Shown here piece after piece: positions 46,164 through 60,871 of a DNA stretch of 64,000 nt; within the stretch, counting starts at the first letter, position 1, and the number at the start of each line of letters is the position of its first letter. This DNA comes from Primulina eburnea (taxonomy: Eukaryota; Streptophyta; Magnoliopsida; Lamiales; Gesneriaceae), in the NCBI RefSeq assembly GCF_022965805.1, contig NC_133101.1, positions 1,364,001 to 1,428,000 of the forward strand, in the 5' to 3' direction. Both the position numbers and the translations under genes were made by a program. Under the pieces are notes generated by a model. The model was not told the origin of the DNA. It saw only the letters and a program-made list of their open reading frames with translations, and ran no database searches.

Positions 46164-48076
46164 CTATCGCTCAACCTCCATATTCGAAGTTGATGTCCTT
46201 AGGCCATCATCTCCCTGCTGGAGAATCTCAAATTCGGCATATGGCCGGATAAAAGTCCTCCTCCACCACACTTCGAAAGTTCGCTTAAGATTGGGGCAGT
46301 CGTCACCGGACTTCAAAAAACTACCTAGCCAAGAGAGCAAAATGCTTTTCTGATCCTCTAGAGGCAGTGTGAGGATTGTCCTGCCTAATCCTTCCTCCAC
46401 AACGGTACGATCAAACGATCTGCAGCCGTGTAGCAACCACTTGTAGTCATTGATCAGTGGCTGTAGCCACGTTTGAATCAACAAATGTCGTGTATCTTTG
46501 GATGGAAGCAACTCCCCTCTCCCGATTCCTATAAATAATCTTGCTGTAATCGAGCTAACATGGTGGCGTATCGGGGTTGGAAGTTTTGTGTGTAGCGAAG
46601 CTATTTCTTGCTGAGTTGACCATATTGTAGCAAACTCATCTGCCGCTTGTCTGCTGGCTAGTATGTCGAGCAACCATAAGACGTTATCGGATTCGAGAAC
46701 CAATAACTTCACCACCGGGTCCCTGGTATCTAAACATTTGTTGCAAAACTCGGGCGCAGTAGCTTGTCTGAACAGAGACACCAAAGAATGCAAGGAGCTT
46801 TCGCAAGAAGTGTAGATTGTTTCATTGCACAAGTGATTCGAGCCAGGAAGACTCTGGTTTTCTTTGAGGAGTTTAAGGACAGTGGATTTCATCTCACGTC
46901 GTCCTCTTTCCTCGTTGCTCTTCAGAACTAGATGTAATATGTGAGAAAGGGTGTCTTTTGGTGGATCTGAAAGTTCGGGAGAGACTCGTTTTAATACAGG
47001 TCCAACTCCTAATCCCTCACCTTGGAGACTTGAGACCACAGACACGACCTTTTCTTCTTCATCTTCACCAACCCAAGGGACTGCTTCCAAGTACTCCAAA
47101 CACGATTGGATGCACGGCATATAACCCAGTTGTTCAGCAATCTAAAAGAGAGTGGCCATCAGAATTACAGAATGCATTATAAACAGGGAAATAGCCTTAA
47201 AATATGTGAATCGGAATAATGGAAGCCATTGTAGTACAAATTCTTGATATAATTAATCGAAGTTAGGCTAACTAAGATTTGTCTGAATAAATTCATCTGG
47301 ATACCCATATACCAGCTGAAAGTCCCGAATTCTTCTATAGATTAAGAAAAATTCAAAACATAAACTATCACAGAAACATCTTTCAACCAGTATCTAGCTC
47401 ACACAATAATAGACAAAAATATTGCGACTACCTTAAGGATGCGAAGCACACGTGACACGCTCTGCTTGATCAACTGTGGCTTCAGCTCTTTACAGTACAT
47501 TAATCCAATAGTCTCAACATATATCTCAACATCTTCACAGTCTTCGACTTCAAGACACGGGAAGACAGGTTGCTGTTCGGAAATTTTCTTGGTAAAGTAA
47601 CTACTATTTTCCAAGAGTATATTCCTGTGAACGCTCAACTTCACAGCAAGTCCCTGTTTTCCTAGCAAAATTAACTTCAAATCACTTGTTCCAGGTTCAC
47701 CAAACTCAATCGTCAACTTCCTAGGCACATTTTCAAGCTTCGGCCGAGGAGTTCTCTCAGTCTTCACCGGGGCATTATTATTAAGAACAGGCGCATTGGA
47801 ACTTTCAGTGCTTGGTTCCTCAGTAACAAGATCTGTCCTCCTCGACACACTTCCGGACTTTTTCAGAGTCGCCGAGGTTTGTTTTCTCTCAACCGAAGTA
47901 ATACCATGGGGAGAAGGAGATGATCTGGGCTTGTTCAATGGAGGTTGTGTCTTTAGAGTCTTTTGAAACACAGTGGGAGCGGGGCAACACCAAAATCCTT
48001 CTGGGGTCACAGCAATTGGAACATTTCTAATTTTGGTTTGAGCTTGGTCTACTCTCGGAACCCTTATTTCAGACAT
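46164..48076 (-). CDS. BTB/POZ domain protein (At3g50780-like)
   Basis: Plant BTB/POZ proteins commonly serve as substrate adaptors for CUL3 ubiquitin ligases. No substrate is known to me for this subfamily. Two exons: 47432-48076 and 46164-47141, in all 1623 nt for 540 residues (donor GTAGTC, acceptor TTTTAG). The true start is ATG at 48076 (MSEIRVPRVDQ), since the frame's upstream start is GTG. The N-terminal motif TKIRNVPIAVTPEGFWCCP marks the At3g50780/At5g60050 group. A Ser/Pro-rich linker follows, then the BTB fold at about 115-205 (DLKLILLGKQGLAVKLSVHR, LENSSYFTKKI, VEIYVETIGLMYCKEL). A helical C-terminal region (IAEQLGYMPCIQSCLEYLEAVPW; EVWWRRTFIRPY) completes it. Intact as far as I can see. 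Confidence 0.88.
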
Positions 48077-50121
48077 ATTCAAGAACACTTCAAATCCCCA
48101 ATTAAGTCGAAACGGATCTTTTATGAAGGAAACTGAACAAGAAACCCCAAAAAAATCGGGAATATGCTAATAACTTCAAACAATTTTGTCTTCTTATATT
48201 TGGCATCAGTAAAGATGAAGAACAAAAGGGCCCAAATTAGAATATGAAAATGTCCCTCTCTCCGTCGCAAGAAAGATCAATCAAGAAAATCTAAACCACA
48301 ACATGATATTTTTTCTTCACCAAAATCGAGAGCGCAAGAAATTAAAAGGAATATGCTCTCTACAATTTGAGGAGAGCTTCACAGCAAAAATTCAAGAGAT
48401 CACAACAGAAGCGCAAAGATTGAAACTTTAAACACCAATTTTAAAGAAATTTCTTCGAACTCCAGAATGAAAAAGCAAAAGTCACCCAGAAACAGAGAAA
48501 TCTGAGAGCATTCTCTGAGAATCCCGTCTCTTTATCACTTTACTCAATGGCCCATGAGCCACTGAAAGTAATTGAAGAGGAAGCTATGATGTCTAGCAAA
48601 AAGGGGACTGCTTTACCAAACCGGACTCAACACAGTTTTTTTTAATTATTATTTTCCCGAAGATCAAGAAATCTTCAATAAACAACTTGACACTGGCCAA
48701 TAATCAGTGCAAGAGGAGTGGTGCAAAACAGGCTTGTTGATGCCTGTTTTTGTAACTTTGCAATCTGCACGTGACTCTGTGTCTGAAAAATGCTTTCTTG
48801 ATTTGAACTACAAGTAATTTTTTTAATGATTTCATGCTATTTCCACAGACAATACACACACGAAAACAAACTCTGAGAGAATAAAAAGAGAGACAAGCAT
48901 GCAAGAAGAGATGGGTTGCGTCACATTTCAATCTACTGTGCCTGGGACTTTGTGGCTTATTTATTGGTTGTTTGGAGAGACAGGAATCAATGGAGACACC
49001 GTAGATTACAAGCCACGTTTTTTGGAACATGGGTAGTCTAAAATACCCTCTTTTTGTGGGCTTTGTGCGCGTGAGAGTGGAGGAGTTATCCTGAAAGCAA
49101 TGGCTTAAGCCTGAATATTCTTAATCAGACCACGCCTAGCAATTACGATGCCTGAATACAGATACCATCGCGGTATAATATGTTATTATTTGATGTTCAA
49201 GACATGTTTATCATCTGTTGAACGTCCAGGTTATACCGCTTCGGGGATAATACTCCTGATACAACCTTAAACTCGATGGTTCAAACTAATAAAATTTTCC
49301 ACGAAATTAGATGCTTAATGAGAGTCCAATTTAATTTGGCTATACTGGATTTATATATTTTTATAGTTTTAACAATGTCGAAATCAATTTTACACCCTTG
49401 AATTTTACATTAGGGTATGTTCAATCCGCTTTTACGCTTGTGAGAACTCAACCCTAATAAACATAGGTAGAAACTGTTGGTTGGTTTATTTTTTGATAAG
49501 ATCATGATATATTTTCTAAGGAGTTTATCTTCTCTTATCCGCATAATTTGTATTTTGAGGATATAAGAGTCTTAAAATTATTTGAATTGCAGTAGCTTGG
49601 AGATGCCTCTGTATCTTATAATTTCAGTCAATGAATTTTTTTTAATTATACTGATATATATATGAGAAATAGTCATCCCTCTAATTGAAGGACACCAATT
49701 ACAAAAGTAAAAGCAATTGGGTAAAGATAGAGTAGACCCCATGTTTCCAATATATCATTGAGTGGTTTCAAATTTCTTTTGACTTTCTCATATTTTCTTG
49801 CATTATTTTTTTTAGAGGATGGACCATTTTGTTGCTGTAAAATTGGAACAAAAGGACTTAAAGGCGATGGTGGGCAAATTATGAGATTGAAACAAATAGG
49901 CAAGCATCATCATAACCTTGAAAACAATTCCTTGCATGAGATGGCATTCTTCTAATATTTGCCCCACGTTGCCATATCTTTCTTTCATGTGGATTATATT
50001 ATAGGAGCTCTTGGATGTTTCCAATGAAATTTGAGTAAAAAATACTTGAAAACAATTCTTCATATATGAAGGAGTCAGAATTTATATATATACACCAAGA
50101 AATATTCTTGAAATACGAATA
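48077..50121. other. 5' flank of the BTB gene and intergenic DNA
   Basis: 48077 to about 48600 should hold the BTB gene leader and promoter. Frames at 48704-49030 and 49673-50063 have no domain or homology I recognise. No other gene supported. Confidence 0.45.
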
Positions 50122-50305
50122 CTTTTATGAGACGGTCGTATGAGTCAATTTTGTGAGATGGATCATTCATGAAAAATATTAATTTTCATATAAAAAAATA
50201 TTACTTTTTATTATTAATATGAACAGAATTGATTCATTTCACAAATAAAAATGTAAGAAACTGTCTCACAAAATAAAAATATGAGAGACTGTCTCACAAA
50301 ATACA
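50122..50305 (+). repeat. R1 fold-back repeat, copy 10 (diverged)
   Basis: ATGAGACGGTCGTATGAG left, ATATTACTTTTTATTATTAA core, GAGAGACTGTCTCACAAAA right with a local duplication of the end. Confidence 0.7.
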
Positions 50306-50771
50306 TACTCTTCTTAAAACTTAAAACTTGTCCAGTAGGTTCGGCCAAGAAAAACTGGTACAGAACCGTCAGAGGTTCCATATCTTTCCAGTCCATGGTT
50401 ACGTGCTTGTAAAAAGTTGAATGTTTCTGCTGTTCAAAATGAATCCAACCAAATCATTGGGAATTAATGTAAAAGGAAAAATAAAATAAGCAATATAATC
50501 AATCACCTGCTTTCTCATTGTTTTATGCAAAAACTGAGATAAAAGGCACGGACATTCGATTATTCTACATTTTCATTTACTGATTAGCACGTGATACGAT
50601 TCATAGTCTATCATCGACCTCATGTAATGTGCAACATACGTCCACGTTACCGGCCTAATGAAGTTCCGACAGAAAAATAATATCTAAACTCTCAAGAGGA
50701 AAAATTAGCAGTGCACTACAAAGAATAAAGATAGAACTATGCAGTCGGGCTAATTCCAGTATAGGAATAGT

Positions 50772-53700
50772 TCAATAAAGCCTTCCCCTGCAATTGGAAG
50801 CTCCACACAGACACAAGCATCCTTCTCCAGGCAATAGCTTGTAACAGAAATCGTACGTCAATTCCTCCCCTAAAGATATCTGCTCGATATATACAAGATT
50901 AAAAGCAATAGAATACTAGAAACTTGAGTTGAAAAGTTTTCCACGGAAGCAGAAAAATTTTGCTTCTGGTTAATGCTTCATCAAGTTTTGATTCTTTGGA
51001 GGAAAAGTAAAGAATGCATACATCTCTGTTGGCATAGAGACCAATGTGTGCGAGCTGACTATCCATGCTTTCAACGAGAACTTGATGATTCACAAGATTT
51101 GGTGAGCAACTGAGAACAACATAAGAGGGGATCATATTGGTGCTGAAAGTGCATCATCTACGGATAACGCATAAAGATCACATCTTTAATCATGGATAAA
51201 AAAACTTAGGTCAGATAAAAAAAATTAAAATTTCCTCAACAATTTTAATCCATGAAGTTTAAACACAATCAGATGTATCGCGCAATTTGAAATAGAATGG
51301 CAGGTTTAAAGCCTTTTCACATGAAGAAACAACTGGCTTTTGAGCTATTGTATGTTGACAAAAGTTCAATGAGGAAAAAATTCAAAAGACAAGAAACTAA
51401 AACCTTCCTCACCTGTGATTAATGAAGCGTGAAACATTTCCATAATTAGTGGCGTCAACTACATATGGGGCCTGCCCTTCAATTAGTCTGCTCATATCAT
51501 TAATACGAGCGTCGATCTCATAAAAATATCTGCAACCTTCTTTACCATAGCTGCTATACAAAAAGCAGGAGAATGTTTAAATCTGTCAATAACAATTTAA
51601 AATCGGTAAGATCAACTGGTAAATAAATTTGATCAGGTATTAAAAAACAAAACCTGTTTCGTCTTTCATTTGCTTCCTGCTCGTCAATGACCTCACCAAT
51701 ACACTCGCATACAAAAGTCCCACGAAGAATCGCTTCACGTGCCCTCACTGCCCAGCCCTACAATTCAGATGGACACCAGAGTTTAGTCCAATACTGAAAA
51801 AATTCCATATAGTTTCCGAGAGTCACCTTTTTTTCCGTTTTGAATATTTCCAACTTCAGTTGAACTCCATTTTGCAAAACCCTGTTTTGACAAGCTCTAC
51901 TACAGCAGCACCTTTGATTGCACTCATATACTAGATACCCCTCCTGACAATTCAAGAAAAAGCTTCAATATGTTATGCAGATAACTTCTCCATGAAGAAG
52001 CACGAAATAATAACAGCATCATCGACCATTAAACGACCTCAAGTATTTGTTGATTCAAAATACAATTGAATAACATTAAGCGTACATCACTCAACGATGT
52101 TATGCGCAAAGAGTATCACAGTGAACCAAGATGCAACTATGTAATGTTGAATCAAAACGTGTAACAAAAGCTTGGGAAAATCAACTTTCATAATTTTAAA
52201 CTTGTACCAGAAGTTGATTTCTGAGATGAATGCCATACTACGTAATTTTTGGAAGAATTAGACAGAACAATTTTGAAATGGCTCTCGAATATTTTCCTAG
52301 AAAAACAAATTTTGAAATGGCTCTCGAATATTTTCCTAGAAAAACATAGTCTATTACTTTACGTGAATGACATACTAGTAATCACAGAATAAGCATTTGA
52401 AGGCCGTCGAAAAAAATATGATAAACCAAGAAACCAAAAATCAAACCCAACGGCCAGAATCATTGTGCACAGGTTCCGAGAATAGAACAGTTATTTGTGT
52501 AAAACAACCATCATAAAGAAAATGCTCGAGAGCATTCAAACTGCACAAATGTGAAGATATGACCAGCCGGGAAGAAAATGTTGCTTACCTCCAAAATAAT
52601 TCGACCCCGCTCATCATAAGGAAACCTTCCATTCATGGGCTTGCCATAAATATCTTTGGCATCGTCATAATCATTGTCAAAAAGGTACACATGATCACAT
52701 GTTGCAGAAAAGCATGTAGAATGTGCACAAGAGCAGCCCAACTGTGAACTCTGGAAAAATTATAGATTTGAGCATTTCGTAAATCTGGTTAGAAAACTAG
52801 AATGCATGTGCATTTATGAGGAGCACTGTCAATATTAGTTAAAATTACAAAAACAAGAAAACACGGTTAAGATCAAGTAGACTCCATTGTAATATTCTGC
52901 TGCTCATATGTGAAAAACTGAAGGAGGATGCAGTTGTTCATGATACAGCAAATGTAATTGCACAATATCAAACAAGAAACAACTCATTTATGATCAACTC
53001 TTTCGCAGACAAGTTGCATGAAGATACCTCCGCTTCAAGAATAAGAGATTGATCAATTAATGACTTCGTGATGTAGGTAAAGTTTTCCCATGGAAAGGAT
53101 TCGGAAATTCGCTCATCAGGCCCCTCTGCATTCAAAAGATTTTCATCCACGACACAAGCTATTGGAACTGATTCGTGTCCAAAACTTATATCATCACATA
53201 AAATGATATTTTTCTCGGAGAGATCAAGAGAAAAATGTCGGGAATCAATAACACAGTGGCATTCATCCATTGTCCACTCTGATGTCATAAGATGCGACTG
53301 AATAGAAGATTTTCCCTTAAATGTGTAATCTGATGAGGTTACCAATGGAGACAAAATTGGTGACCTAGCACTAGGGGTGCATCCTTTGGGGCATATGAAA
53401 CCCTCGCGATGCCATTCAACTAAAATGTCGTGTTCACTACACAATTTGGCAGCTTTCAGGCATATTTTTTCTGGCAGATTTTCATAACTAACCTCCAATG
53501 ATGCCACAAGGTTTACCTTGCAGCAAGCCGATCTTGCAACTGATAAAATTTCCAATATACTTGGTTGCAGTTTTGTTTTTTTAATTTCTGAAAATAACAG
53601 TTTAGCAACAGCTGAGCACTGAGAATCTGCCAATCTACCAAGAGTAGAAGCCTCAGGCACATTTGATTGAACCATGATATCCACTGGGTTAACTGACTTC

Positions 53701-56700
53701 GATGGGATGATGCCATTTTTCAAGGACTGTAATCTATTTCGAATCTTATATGATGCTGAACTCAAACCTCTTTTAAACCGTGGCCGTGTCAGTCTCCCTG
53801 ATTTTAGTTTATGCGCATAAAATTGAATACCCTTCTTTGTCAAGCGAGGACCAGTAAAATTCTGGTCCATGTGAGCAGCTTGATGATGACGACCAAGATC
53901 AGGCAGCAAATCAAATTTTAAGCCACAAAACCGACAAACAAATCTCCGTGTGCCCAATTGATCCCCCGGATTGGAGTTCTTCAATGGAGCTTGCTTCTCT
54001 GGTTCAACTTTCTGCGAAGTACCTTCATCTTGCTTCAAAGTAGCATTTGACAACCTTAAATGGGAGGGATGACTTGAAAGAACGTGTAACCATAACTGGT
54101 CTTGATTCCCAAAATGGCTATCACAGGGAATACATTGTAAAAGCATGCACTGCTCAACAAACTCCACACGATGCCTCTCCTGCACATGAGCTTCCAAAAC
54201 CTTTTTATTAGTAAAAGAATCCAAGCATATTGCACAAACATAGCCCCTGAAAAGCCATTGAGCTTCTTTCTTATGGCTATCTATCCAGTGTTTTCCAAGC
54301 ACTTGATCATCAAGAAACATTTCTGAGCAAATTTTGCACTTGATGACATTTTCGTCAAGATTTCTATCATGAGACATCAGCATCGAAATTGGAACCAACT
54401 CTTCAATAGTTGATGATGGTTTCTCTAATTCCTCGACCCCAAGGCCCCAGAGCTTTCTCAACCTCTCTTTTTCATGGTGCACCAATTTCATCATAAATTC
54501 CCCTACCCTAGGATCTTTGGAAGCCTCAGAGATTGCCCATTGAAACTGTACTTCTTTTGGTACTGGGTTTCTCAAAGATAATATACTTTTCAAAAGCCTG
54601 TAGAAGAGTTCACATGCTTGGTGCAACTGCAATTTTTGCTCCCTAGAATGACAATCTTTTAGGAGATCTATGAATACTTCCTTCGACACAATCCTAGTCT
54701 TACCATTCCTAGCACGTTTAAGCCAGCTAGGTATATGTTTCTCACAGTACAAAGAATGTCGTTTCGGGATTTCGAGGCAAGGATCATTTTCAACTTGGGG
54801 CCATGAACCTATGCACTCTACCATCTCATCGCTGCTGTGAGCCTGCTGAAGCTGCTCAGGTTTCTCTATAATAGTGCTTGCTGAGATGAAGTCTTTTCCC
54901 ACATCTAACAATGGATCAACTCGGGCAGGATTTTCAGTCACTCGGTCAAGCACAGATTGTGTCGGACTTTTACTCTCTGGATACACGACAGTTTCCTCGC
55001 TTTTTCTTTTAAAGTTAGGAACAGCAGATATCATATTCTTACCATCGAGTGGCCTATGTTTCTTGCAAAAGGCAGAACCAATTAGAGCTCTGTGTTTGCA
55101 TTTTGTCCCAAGCACTGTGGTACCTCCACACATAGGTGAATCAGCAGAATGCATTGCTTCAGCTTTTGCTGAATTTCCAGCAAAACGAGAAGCCAAATGC
55201 ACGCAACAATATACATCGCCTTCATTAGCATACCTCACGCACTGCCTTCCTTTAGATTCTATAAAAGCTATGCATTGTCGATTACGATCTCCTGATTCTT
55301 GGAACTTTGGCGTTACAGAAGCAGAAGGGGTCAGTCCCACGTCTTTAGCCTGAATAACTTCCACATTTCCAGCCTCGACAATTATATCATCCCATTTATC
55401 AGAAACACATCCAGTATATGCCGCTGGGGAAGCTGCATCCTGAGAACTTATCGTAGTTGGAGCCTCAGAATTCAGTGCTGAGCAGTTTACAACACCATAT
55501 CCATTGAAAAAACTAGAGTTGGTTTCAGAAGGAGCAGAATGGTGCAAACTAAACACATGTGTATCAGCACGACGGACCTCAAGCTTAGGTCTTTTCCTGC
55601 TTATCTGAAGCCCCCCAGTCAATGCATTATCATTAACAGGCTCGTTTGAGCCTACAGTAGAGCATATAGGATGTGAAACAGAAAAACACTTCATCACCTC
55701 TTGTTTCCAACTCTTCCAATCAGATCCCAGCTCCATCGATGATGCTGAACTTGACCTAGAGTTTACCTCATACCATAATATGGAGTCGTTCAATTCCTGA
55801 ACCATGAAAAATATTGAAATAGTTGTCTTAGAATCTGATGGTAAAAGATAAAAATAAGAAAGAGGAATTCACTGCATTTGAAACAGGAGAAATCAAGATG
55901 AGGTTCTCATTTTTGAACTCTTATAACATGGCAATCAAGGTGCATGCTAACCGCAAAGTTTCCATTTAAAATAAGATTAATAGCCCATTCTACAGATGGA
56001 TGATGCTCCAAGGATAACTCTCAAAAAGAAAAACAACAAAATTAAAAACCATTACAAAGAAAATGCATGAAGCATTCCGATTTGTTTCACAACCAAATCC
56101 ATATATCAGGACAGTTTCGCAAATTTGTATGTTCAGCACCCACTCATGTATTTGTGCTATCAAGAATTTAATTCTACATTAACTAAAACAGCAGATTATA
56201 ACTTATCAAGATATGCAGTGAGCAAGTTCAAAAATGAGGGGAAAAAACATCAAGCCATATGCAGACACTACAAGCCAAGTTTTAATGGGGTAAATGATTA
56301 CTCTGGCGCGGATAAATACTACGAAGCACACCAAATTGAGTGGTTATCTCAGTTGACTCAGATGCTATTAAATTTGCACCAACGACTTTCATATCCACGG
56401 ACATCTATGCATGATTGAAACTTGTGGCTTTGCAAGTACCTCTTTAAGCAATTCTATGCATTCAGCATTATCCGCATTCTGACACTGTTGCATCCAAGGC
56501 TGCAAAGAATGTTGAAGCCAATGTGAATTCAAGCAGCTCTGCAGTATCATCTGAAAAACAAAAGACAACCAGATTGTGATGGTATATTGATCAGGAAAAT
56601 AATAAACACTGCCAATCAGATGTTGAAAGAACATCATTATCTCTCTCTTATACCAGCTAAACTGATTTTATCCAAATTTTTACATATGGTAGTGGTACAT

Positions 56701-58904
56701 ATATAAATCAAGTACTAACAAAATCTAAGGAAACATCAAAACCTGTAAAGACAATACATTTGAAGTTTTGTATTGTATTGAAAAAGGATCAAGGAACCAT
56801 ACTGAACCATTCTAACAGTAAATTCAATGAATCTTTGCGTAGGGTAACTGGTAACACTAACTTGTTTAGGGCATTTTATGGCAATTAGATATTAGAAATA
56901 CACACACCACCACCACCATAAGTTACTACAAACATATTTTGTAAATCTCAAACCACAAATGGGGAACATAAACAGGGGGTGATAACTTGAAGGAGCACAG
57001 AACGAAACAAATCAATAAATGGATCTATAGTGGCAAAAAGCACCAACAGATTTCAGCTCAAAAAATGAGCAACAATAAAAACTCGTAGCTATAACATTCT
57101 TTCAGATTTTATTCATAGCCACAGTAGGCTAAGCTTAATTTCAACTTCTACAGCTGCAAAGTGAATCATAATAGCAGAAATAACTATAGCTACCCTAATG
57201 TAACCTCAACATATGGAGGAGAAATAAAAGTAAACAATACAATTTTTTTGTTGTGCATAGTACTAAATGAAATGAAAGAATTTTTACATTTTGAAGCTTC
57301 AAAAGCATCCTTCCAAGATCAGAATAAAATTTACTTCGTGAAGCCTCCATTGCGAATTCCTTCAAAACCATCATATCACGAGCACTCTCAACCAAAGCCT
57401 GGATTACCATGAAAAGATCTTGAGACAGAATTTGATAGCAGCAGAGTCGACATAAAGATAATAATTAATAATATTCGCCAATCTGAAAATTCCTTCATAC
57501 ACTCATGCTTAGAAATGTATGTTAAATGAAGGTTTAACTTCAAAAGCAAACCTCAAGGTGCAACTGGTCGAGAATATTTAGCATGCTCACAGCCAGCTTT
57601 TGCATAATAAAACGACGAGCAAGAGTTAAATCTTTCACCATTTTCAGACCAACTTTGTGTGTTTTATAAGCAATTGGCTCCGGGTATTCGGAGATTGGAC
57701 GGACAAGTTGCACATCAGCCCAAGAATAATTTCTAGTCCGCGGAAAGAATATCACAAGATATTGTTTCCTGTCGTGAGTTGGTTTTGCTTTCACAGTCAA
57801 TAACGGCCAGTCAGCCCTTGCACATCTAATCCCTGATTGCCATTTCCCCCTCCACTACAAGTGTCAAAAGTGAACAGTTAGTATCAAATAATCCTCAAAT
57901 GATATTCATACTTTTCTCATAAGCACAAGAGTAAAAGTTCATAAAAATGAACTCGTGGTAGAAATATTACAGGGAAGCTGAAATTTTTTTTGTCAAACAG
58001 TCATAGATCAGAATTCCTGTGTTCTATTGCATTATTAACCTTCAGCATAACATGTGCAAATAAAAAACAAATTCAGCATTTTATATATGAAACTTTGAGC
58101 TCAAATTTCATTAAGTTGAACATAAATCTGAAGCCTCGTGCCAAATTATCATGATCATGCAATTTTAAGCATTTTGACGAACTTTTAGTATTGCTGTCGT
58201 TGTGATTCTGGAGTTCATGGGGTTACATTATACGGCAGAAATTTCTGATCATCACAGACCCTAGAATCAATGTTGGATATTTGTTTATTTTCTTCAACTT
58301 GGAAACTAGATCTGAGATATCATGCAGAGCCGACTACACTTATAATGAACACTGGATAGAAACCACCGACATATTTATAAAACTGTAAAAGGTCCGCCAA
58401 AAGAAATAGAGTTATATATACCTTCACCCAAACTGCTTGGGCTTCATCTAATTCTACATCTCTGATTTCAGGATGGCATAATCCCTCTTGCTTGTCATAT
58501 GGCAATCCGCTTTCACCAGTTTCAAAAACTATCTGAGAGTGATCTAAGGCAACATTAGGTCCAGAAAAATGATCTCTCTGATCTAAATGGTCATCTTCAG
58601 AATCATGGGAGTCACCGGAGAGATTTTGTCTGTCAGCATCAAAATCATTATACATATCTACATTTGAGCAGCCCTCTGAAGAAGGGAATCTCTCCAAAAT
58701 AAATTGACCACCATCCTCCCCTAACTCATGAGACTCAACCCCATTTAGTACTAGATCATTAGCTTTGAGATCTTCTTTCCCAACTTGTTCTGCATCAAGG
58801 AAAAGTTCCGATTTTCCATCATATTTATAAGCTATTTGCAAGCTGTGTTCAGAACGATCGGATTCTCCCACATCGTGTGCACCAGTACATGGGAGCGTTT
58901 CCAT
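50772..58904 (-). CDS. SUVR5: Histone-lysine N-methyltransferase SUVR5 (SET domain, C2H2 zinc fingers)
   Basis: In Arabidopsis, SUVR5 deposits H3K9me2 independently of DNA methylation, is guided by its zinc fingers and works with LDL1. Coding exons: 58422-58904, 57552-57854, 57288-57398, 56440-56550, 53028-55796, 52589-52750, 51827-51943, 51654-51757, 51413-51550, 51022-51109 and 50772-50879, in all 4494 nt for 1497 residues, slightly longer than the Arabidopsis protein. The N-terminus is acidic, then a region with WRGKWQSGIRCARADWP. The large exon has three C..C...C..H modules (CIAFIESKGRQC, CGGTTVLGTKCKHR, CLEIPKRHSLYCEKH), then four C2H2 fingers near residues 820-980 (CKICSEMF, CAICLDSF, CIPCDSHF, CRFCGLKF). 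Pre-SET (LGCSCAHSTC, CNQRCCCSRACQNRVLQNG), SET (GWAVRAREAILRGTFVCECIGEV, NVSRFINHSCSPNLVNHQV, ELTYDF) and post-SET (CLCLCGASNCRGRLY) follow. The NHSC and Y..D signatures are present. No frame break. Confidence 0.95.
52269..52346. repeat. Two-copy 39-bp tandem duplication in a SUVR5 intron
   Basis: A unit with TTTTGAAATGGCTCTCGAAT and ATTTTCCTAGAAAAAC occurs twice, head to tail, with near-identical copies. It lies in the intron between the pre-SET exons (51944-52588). Confidence 0.9.
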
Positions 58905-60860
58905 GGTTTAAAACTAAAAGTTTAATGTCAGCTCATTTCCATAGAAGGAGTTAAACCAAATCAAATCTGCAGTCAGACACAGGAGGTTAAAGAGATTCAA
59001 GGGAGTGTACAAAGAAAATAACGATGCAGCTAAAATACAAAAAGTATTTCCAAGTAAAAGATTGGTGGTTTTCAGGACTTGTCATCAATGTAGTTACAAG
59101 TTTCCCATGCATGCATATGTCTGCGTCAAAACCATGATCATGATGCAGAGGGATTAAAATACAATGACGAGCAATGTAATTTACCAAATTCCTCGTCCCA
59201 GTAATTTAACTGTTATCTCTGCGATAAAATTCAGAGGCGGTCCCACACTGGGCTAATCAAACTTTAAAAAAAATCAAAATTTTCAAATAATAAATTCCGC
59301 CATCAACTTAGTTTCAAGGCACCACTTCACTAAAATCATCATCCGAAATGAAATTACTTCTTTCTTTATATCTCAATCCACAGTCCAGAAAATAAAACAA
59401 AAAATTAATTAGCTGATTAAAAGTAGTTAGCATTTAAATGAAGATCCCGATAAAACTTGCCGAATAAGTAAGATTATTATCTATGTATAGTCTTTTCAAT
59501 AAAGCTCCATTTAGCATTTATGTTATTCCAGCTCATTGTGCGGAGATCATGCCCGAACTAAAACTCACCTAGAGACGTCCCAAGTCAATACAGGCGTAAG
59601 TTGAGCTTGTACTGAACATATCCCAATAATATGCAGAAACAGAGAAGTAATTTTTTGAAAAAAAAAAAATTGAACGGAAGAAAAACCAACCACATTGATT
59701 ACGAGACAAAATAAAAAATGCTGATAGCATTACACTTTTAACTTCAAAATTAGTTCTTTCAACTGAATTTCAAGAATTACATGCAAATACTATAACTTTA
59801 CCCAGTATGCAACATTGAACAACAATCCCTTGCCAAAAAACACATTTTCCAATACATGCCCTTTAAATTGCTGTCAAATCCCCCAAATTATAAGCATCCA
59901 TCTGTTTAAAAAACCCTAAAAGATCATCTCATTTGAAGCAAAAATTAAAACCCTAAACAAATAAAATCAAATCAAATGAAAAATAAAAGTTTAAGACTTT
60001 AGCACTACAAAATTTAAATCCCCCGTACAAAGATTTTACAGACTACAACACGTGAAAAGAAAAAATAATAATTCTTGAACCCCCTAACGTAACAGTAAAG
60101 TTACAGTCAATGGCACACAAAATTTTGACACGAACCCAATTTAATTCACCAAAAAAATAGATCGATACAAGTTGTTTCCTTTACTGGGTCACTTAATTTT
60201 ACCTGTAATTGTGATGGAAAACTCTTGGCTTAGGCCATGGATGTGCTATGCAATGTTACCATTAAACATGTCACACATATACCAACAATACCCATATACA
60301 TACACATACAGAACAAATGGGAATCCAAAAAAAATCAACAAGTCACAGACCAAATCAAGGCTGTGTAGGTAATGTACCTCAAAGAACTGTGGATCACCGT
60401 AATTTTTCGAAGTGGGTTTTTTTTTATTTAGACGAAAATTGCAACTTTTGAGTTTTGACTAGTAATTTATTAAGGGTAGTAATTAGATGTGAATTGTGTG
60501 AGAGACCAAATACACTTTTGGCTGGGAAAATCGGGGTACGTAAATGTGACAGGCACAACATGAAAACAGGGGCAAGAAAGGAGAATTAAAGGGTTGGAGA
60601 ATGGGCAGATAATCGGTGGACGTGAGAGGTTACGAGGAATTTGGGAGGGTGGAGCAAAACATATTAGTGAAAATCGGGAAGAGATATTGTTTTTGTATGT
60701 ATAGGTTGAAAAGTTAGGGCTGGATTTTGCAGGTCTAAGGGGAAATGGAACTTGTAACGTGGTGGGGGGTAGATTTGGAATTTCGAGTAAGTGGATTGGG
60801 GGTAGATTGGAGTATTCATTAGGATTCGGTTGGTGTCAACCTAATTATATTCGAAAAATG
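58905..60860 (-). promoter_or_regulatory. SUVR5 5' leader with probable intron 58914-60377, and promoter
   Basis: GAG|GTACAT at 60380-60375 and CTTTTAG at 58920-58914 fit a 1464-bp intron that ends nine bases before the ATG. First exon and promoter would lie upstream of 60378. Inference from splice consensus only; no cDNA evidence is available. Confidence 0.45.
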
Positions 60861-60871
60861 TTGTTGGTCAC

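Noticed and set aside
54874..55353. Plus-strand 159-codon frame opposite SUVR5
   Set aside because: It is an antisense shadow of the large SUVR5 exon and has no domain of its own.
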